Below are positions 4,701 through 5,053 of a stretch of 5,053 bases of DNA, piece by piece. Positions within the stretch are counted from its first letter, which is position 1, and each line of letters begins with the position of its first letter. The stretch comes from an uncultured Collinsella sp. (GTDB taxonomy: Bacteria; Actinomycetota; Coriobacteriia; Coriobacteriales; Coriobacteriaceae), in contig UQXP01000082.1 of the NCBI GenBank assembly GCA_900545055.1, positions 1 to 5,053 on the forward strand. The letters run 5' to 3'. The position numbers and the translations under genes are program-made. The notes beneath the pieces are model-generated. The model did not search any database and had not been told where the DNA came from. It saw only the letters and a program-made list of their open reading frames with translations.

Positions 4701-4738
4701 AAGCAGGTAGAGAAGTGCCTCTACCTGCTTTTTTATTA
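4701..4738 (+). terminator. rho-independent terminator of ssrA
   Basis: AAGCAGGTAGAG (4701-4712) pairs perfectly with CTCTACCTGCTT (4719-4730) around AAGTGC. TTTT (4731-4734) continues the run started by the stem's last two Ts, followed by ATT. It lies 8 nt after the CCA end. Confidence 0.95.
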
Positions 4739-4748
4739 CCTATAGATA

Positions 4749-4882
4749 CCGCGGAGAATCGAACTCTGTGCAGGGCGCGAGCGTTAAACAAACGCGGAGC
4801 GTTTGTAGCGAGCGGGCGAGGACGCCGGCAGGCGGCCGAAGCCGGTGCGGGTTTGCGAAGCAAATACGCAGATTCTCCGCGC
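4749..4882. repeat. GC-rich structured repeat, copy 1 (complete), with 11-bp terminal inverted repeats
   Basis: About 133 bp bounded by CGCGGAGAATC (4750-4760) and its exact inverse GATTCTCCGCG (4871-4881). The first 95 bp (4749-4843) recur at 4959-5053 with one difference (A4788/G4998). Inside are stacked hairpins: ACAAACGC, GGA, GCGTTTGT (4788-4806); CGCC, GGCA, GGCG (4823-4834); CGGC, CGAA, GCCG (4833-4844); TTTGC, GAA, GCAAA (4852-4864). GCGAGCG also occurs twice (4777-4783, 4808-4814). The left end contains the reverse complement of 17 nt of the tmRNA T arm and acceptor (matching 4667-4683). It has no coding capacity that looks real. It is best described as a MITE- or REP-like extragenic element; whether it moves is inference. 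Confidence 0.75.
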
Positions 4883-4958
4883 AAAGCCCCAACCCAAAAC
4901 AGATGCGATGTTTATCGAATCTCAGCCGGTCATGCGCCGCATCAACGGATCCCCCAAG
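4883..4958. other. spacer between the two repeat copies, no gene seen
   Basis: A 76-nt non-coding spacer. Apart from a small palindromic patch (ATGCG, C, CGCAT at 4933-4943) I see no promoter, RNA or reading frame in it. Confidence 0.5.
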
Positions 4959-5053
4959 CCGCGGAGAATCGAACTCTGTGCAGGGCGCGAGCGTTAAGCA
5001 AACGCGGAGCGTTTGTAGCGAGCGGGCGAGGACGCCGGCAGGCGGCCGAAGCC
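4959..5053. repeat. GC-rich structured repeat, copy 2 (cut by window end)
   Basis: A direct repeat of 4749-4843, offset by 210 bp and identical except for G4998 in place of A4788. It includes the same tmRNA-T-arm-like left end and the same ACAAACGC-type hairpin. The right inverted terminus expected near 5091 lies outside the window, so its full length cannot be confirmed. Confidence 0.9.

Noticed and set aside
4667..4882. attL/attR of an integrated island at ssrA
   Set aside because: The T-arm match at the left end of the repeat is inverted, the only direct match (4871-4882) is 12 nt, and no integrase gene lies in the window. An island boundary further right cannot be excluded.
4615..4884. 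89-aa minus-strand frame with GESNSGPRKPP
   Set aside because: It is antisense to the tmRNA 3' end, its terminator and the repeat. The GESNSGPRKP-type peptide is a well-known false protein call from tRNA/tmRNA T-arm antisense sequence.
4749..5053. CRISPR array
   Set aside because: There are only two copies of a 95+ bp unit at a 210-bp offset with a single 76-nt unshared spacer and internal hairpins. Size and spacing do not fit CRISPR repeats.

Overview
This is a GC-rich, densely coded bacterial window. Codon use, the DUF6110-type small protein beside a heavy-metal P-type ATPase, and a one-piece tmRNA with an encoded CCA and an ALAA-ending tag suggest a high-GC Gram-positive, most likely of the Coriobacteriia (Collinsella-like). 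That placement is recognition by eye and was not tested by alignment.

Left part (1-2660): the window opens with the last 33 codons of an ABC transporter ATPase. A 145-nt intergenic stretch follows, with two inverted repeats and two small leader hairpins. Next comes a two-gene metal-transport unit: an 81-aa membrane-anchored DUF6110-type protein (248-493), then 18 nt later a 691-aa P1B-like ATPase (512-2587). The ATPase keeps every catalytic motif, but its N-terminal domain has no CxxC and its membrane motif is SCAL instead of CPC. A very strong intrinsic terminator (2612-2657) closes the unit. The pairing resembles the mycobacterial PacL (DUF1490)-Ctp modules, in which a small one-helix protein partners a metal-efflux ATPase.

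Middle part (2661-3650): a compact type II toxin-antitoxin operon. It has a near-consensus promoter (TTGACC-17-TATAGT) surrounded by three GCTAGC palindromes, a ribbon-helix-helix antitoxin starting at GTG 2731, and a PIN-domain toxin whose GTG start overlaps the antitoxin stop (GTGA). A hairpin terminator lies between it and the convergent next gene.

Right part (3651-5053): a minus-strand 144-aa acidic helical protein of unknown function (4089-3655); a 239-nt intergenic region with divergent promoter candidates, a perfect 12-bp palindrome and two hairpins; the tmRNA gene ssrA (4329-4692) with a readable tag frame; and its intrinsic terminator. The last 313 nt hold no gene. They hold one complete copy and one cut copy of a GC-rich, hairpin-filled repeat (94 of 95 aligned bases identical). 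Its ends carry inverted copies of the tmRNA T-arm/acceptor sequence, making it a candidate non-autonomous mobile or structured extragenic element sitting next to ssrA.
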